Origin: Methanobacteriota archaeon
GTDB lineage: Archaea; Thermoplasmatota; Poseidoniia; MGIII; CG-Epi1
Reading direction: 5' to 3'
Assembly: GCA_002724775.1 (NCBI GenBank)
Contig: PBPR01000036.1
Location: 1-6,984 of the forward strand
DNA length: 6,984 nucleotides
The notes below the pieces were generated by a model. The model saw only the letters and a list, made by a program, of their open reading frames with translations. It made no database searches and was not told where the DNA came from. This document shows positions 6,974 through 6,984 of this stretch, in pieces (within the stretch, counting starts at the first letter, position 1; every line of letters starts with the position of its first letter). Made by a program: the position numbers and the translations under genes.

Positions 6974-6984
6974 TTGGAAGAAGA
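6974..6984 (+). CDS. Probable start of a fifth operon gene (TTG start), cut by the window edge
   Basis: Immediately after the DUF58 stop, TTG-GAA-GAA begins an open frame that runs off the end of the window. The support is the strong AGGAGA site five bases upstream and the repeated pattern of abutting or overlapping genes in this operon. Only about four residues are visible (M-E-E-x), so nothing can be said about the product. The real start could also lie beyond the window. Confidence 0.4.

Noticed and set aside
1..6984. CRISPR array, tRNA/rRNA genes, insertion sequence, internal promoter or terminator
   Set aside because: I saw no regularly spaced direct DNA repeats, tRNA-like cloverleaf, transposase or T-rich terminator. 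The whole window is covered by abutting plus-strand genes that leave no intergenic space.

Overview
The window reads as a single tightly packed operon on the plus strand, with no intergenic gap and no convincing gene on the minus strand. The DNA is AT-rich. The first encoded protein is a very acidic, sequon-rich surface protein with thrombospondin-type-3 (TSP3)-like calcium-binding motifs and Ig-like repeats. This style, a DUF4129-DUF4350-MoxR-DUF58 gene order, and GAGGT/AGGAG-type ribosome binding sites together suggest an archaeon. A marine Group II euryarchaeote (Poseidoniales type) or a relative is my best guess. That assignment is inferred from protein style and has not been tested by phylogeny.

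Layout. (1) Positions 1-3237: the 3' part of a large membrane-anchored surface protein. Its reading frame is open from the first base of the window, so the true start lies upstream. It carries TSP3-like acidic motifs, about eight Ig-like beta-sandwich repeats, one transmembrane helix and a cytoplasmic tail resembling DUF4129. (2) 3234-4661: a DUF4350-like protein with an N-terminal signal anchor, an extracytoplasmic Rossmann/GATase-like domain, a second transmembrane helix and a 96-residue cytoplasmic tail. (3) 4661-5728: a soluble MoxR-family AAA+ ATPase with all its main nucleotide-handling motifs. (4) 5729-6973: a DUF58 protein with two N-terminal membrane helices and a vWA-like domain whose metal site is degenerate. 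(5) From 6974, a probable next gene starting with TTG behind a strong ribosome binding site, cut by the window edge.

How they may work together. MoxR ATPases paired with DUF58/vWA proteins are known as chaperone-like modules that remodel or activate partner proteins. DUF4129 and DUF4350 proteins are frequent membrane partners encoded beside them. Here the predicted topology places the DUF4129 tail, the DUF4350 tail and the DUF58 domain all on the cytoplasmic side with MoxR. The large, probably glycosylated and calcium-binding ectodomain of the first protein faces outward. The plausible model is an envelope complex in which the ATPase acts on or through the tails of two surface-exposed proteins. 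The unusual element is the TSP3/Ig-like adhesin-type ectodomain fused to the DUF4129 tail, a place where transglutaminase-like domains are common in other lineages. The junctions (4-base overlap, 1-base overlap, direct abutment, direct abutment) suggest translational coupling through the whole set.
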